NCBI RefSeq assembly: GCF_003583935.1
Contig: NZ_QYRN01000001.1
Coordinates: 248,001 to 312,000 of the forward strand
Source: Aureimonas flava
Lineage (GTDB): Bacteria > Pseudomonadota > Alphaproteobacteria > Rhizobiales > Rhizobiaceae
Direction of reading: 5' to 3'
DNA: 64,000 nucleotides
The notes under the pieces were generated by a model. It was not told where the DNA came from. It did no database searches and worked only from the letters and a program-made list of their open reading frames with translations. The stretch's first letter is position 1; each line of letters starts with the position of its first letter. Made by a program: the position numbers and the translations under genes. Shown here piece after piece: positions 62,860-64,000 of this stretch.

Positions 62860-64000
62860 ATGAGCGAACCGCAGATCGTCGGCTGGGCGCATTCGCGCTT
62901 CGGCAAGTCGGAGGCGCGGGACACGCGCGAACTGATGGCCGACGTGGCGCTGCCCGCGCTGGAGCACGCGGGGCTCGCCCCCGAGGATGTGGATGGGCTG
63001 TTCGTCGGCGTCTACAACAACGGCTTCACGGCCCAGGACTTCCAGGGCGCGCTGGTCGGCATGGGAGCCGAGGCGCTGGCGCGCACGCCGGCGATGCGCA
63101 CCGAGAACGCCTGCGCCACGGGCTCCGCCGCGATCCACGCGGCGATGGACTTCATAGCCGCCGGTCGGGGCCGGGTGGCGCTGGTGGTGGGCGCCGAGAA
63201 GATGACCGGCGTGCCCACGGCTCGGGCGGGCGACATCCTCCTGTCCGCGTCCTTCCGCGAGGAGGAGGCGGAGGTGGACGGCGGCTTCGCCGGTCTCTTC
63301 GGCCGCATCGCGCAGGCCTATTTCCAGCGGCACGGCGACCGGTCGGAGGAACTGGCGATGATCGCCGCCAAGAACCACGCCAACGGTCTCGCCAACCCCT
63401 ATGCCCACATGCGCAAGGACGTCTCGGTCGAATTCTGCAACACCGTGTCGGACAGGAACCCCTATGTCGCCGCACCGCTGCGACGCACCGACTGCTCGCT
63501 GATCTCGGACGGCGCGGCGGCCCTGGTGATCGCCGATGCCGAGGTGGCGGCCGGCCTGCAGCGCGCCGTCGCCTTCCGCGCCCGGGTCCACGCCAATGAC
63601 ATCCTGGCGCTGTCGCGGCGCGACCCCATCGCCTTCGACGGGGCTCGCCGCGCCTGGACGCAGGCGCTGGATGCGTCCGGTCTGTCGCTCGCAGACCTCG
63701 ACTTCGTGGAAACCCACGACTGCTTCACGATCGCCGAGATGATCGAATACGAGGCCATGGGCCTCGCCGAGCCGGGCCAAGGCTGGCGCGTCGCGCGCGA
63801 CGGCACGACGCGAAAGGACGGACGGCTTCCGGTGAACCCGTCCGGCGGCCTGAAATCCAAGGGCCACCCGATCGGCGCCACGGGTGTCTCGATGCATGTC
63901 ATGGCGGCGATGCAACTCTGCGGCGAGGCCGGCGAGATGCAGCTCGACGGCGCAAGCCGCGCGGGCGTGTTCAACATGGGAGGGGCGGCGGTGGCCAACT
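62860..64000 (+). CDS. Thiolase-family acetyl-CoA acetyltransferase, 3'-truncated by window edge
   Basis: The first 380 residues of a thiolase of the SCP2/non-decarboxylating lipid-transfer group. The nucleophile Cys is in ENACATGSAA (near residue 88), the His in VETHDCF, and the GHPIGATG signature is near 341. It starts at an ATG with a strong GGGAGGAG 7 bases upstream. Only the last few residues should lie beyond the window. Without its downstream neighbours the pathway (beta-oxidation, acetoacetyl-CoA) cannot be chosen. Confidence 0.92.
   Translation, partial: MSEPQIVGWAHSRFGKSEARDTRELMADVALPALEHAGLAPEDVDGLFVGVYNNGFTAQDFQGALVGMGAEALARTPAMRTENACATGSAAIHAAMDFIAAGRGRVALVVGAEKMTGVPTARAGDILLSASFREEEAEVDGGFAGLFGRIAQAYFQRHGDRSEELAMIAAKNHANGLANPYAHMRKDVSVEFCNTVSDRNPYVAAPLRRTDCSLISDGAAALVIADAEVAAGLQRAVAFRARVHANDILALSRRDPIAFDGARRAWTQALDASGLSLADLDFVETHDCFTIAEMIEYEAMGLAEPGQGWRVARDGTTRKDGRLPVNPSGGLKSKGHPIGATGVSMHVMAAMQLCGEAGEMQLDGASRAGVFNMGGAAVAN

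Noticed and set aside
1-64000. Search for CRISPR arrays, IS elements, integrases, prophage genes or defence islands.
   Set aside because: No regularly spaced repeats, transposase or integrase motifs or phage proteins were seen; the window is core chromosome.

Overview
The window comes from a high-GC alphaproteobacterium of the order Hyphomicrobiales (Rhizobiales). The evidence is a run of gene neighbourhoods typical of that group: a methyltransferase-tolC-popZ-valS block; dgt-argS-SPOR-nagZ-tatABC-serS-surE-pcm-LysM/M23-yajC-secDF; tig; clpP-clpX-lon-hup; an ExoR-type Sel1 protein; DUF1127 minigenes; and a LOV-HWE kinase. The Aurantimonadaceae (Aureimonas-like) would fit, but the family assignment is inference. 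There is no phage, IS element, CRISPR array or obvious island. Both ends cut genes: trhO on the left and a thiolase-family gene on the right.

Layout. 1-5 kb: trhO, a small secreted protein, a DEAD-box helicase, a small membrane protein, tRNA-Asn, a DUF3563/DUF1127-like minigene, an unlisted 40-aa membrane peptide and a single-domain response regulator. 5-13 kb: tRNA-Cys, a PIMT-like methyltransferase, tolC, popZ, valS and a FadL-type porin. 13-17 kb: exoR, xthA, erpA and dgt. 17-33 kb: the housekeeping run argS, SPOR, nagZ, a solitary ABC ATPase, tatABC, serS, surE, pcm, LysM/M23, DUF815 ATPase, yajC, fused secDF, and then homologues of the complex I assembly factors NDUFAF3 and NDUFAF6. 33-38 kb: a DUF4153 membrane protein, trmFO, then (on the minus strand) a DUF1127 gene followed by three hairpins with anti-Shine-Dalgarno loops, and tRNA-Leu. 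38-47.7 kb: proteostasis genes tig, (an MscS channel), clpP, clpX and lon, then the HU gene. 47.8-54 kb: an amidohydrolase, a divergent pair of blue-light sensors (LOV-HWE kinase and BLUF), an exported superoxide dismutase, and a probable copper-handling set (PCuAC, PepSY, DUF2946-like). 54-64 kb: zwf, an EmrAB-type efflux pair, a two-domain 3-dehydroshikimate dehydratase-like protein, an M24 peptidase, an EamA transporter and a thiolase.

Most interesting points. (1) The hairpin array behind the DUF1127 gene at 37.1-37.4 kb looks like the CcsR/cuckoo small-RNA family: three loops carry CCUCC-type motifs, and a heat-shock-sigma-like promoter lies upstream. (2) Two flavin photoreceptors of different chemistry (FMN-LOV and FAD-BLUF) sit back to back across 114 bp. 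(3) A lone ABC ATPase lies between nagZ and tatA, where relatives usually carry scpA-scpB. (4) CtrA-like boxes lie upstream of popZ and of the LysM/M23 gene. (5) A perfect 17-bp palindrome lies upstream of the minigene at 4.1 kb. Starts were moved from the longest open frame wherever a Shine-Dalgarno site, signal peptide or family N-terminus favoured a downstream codon.
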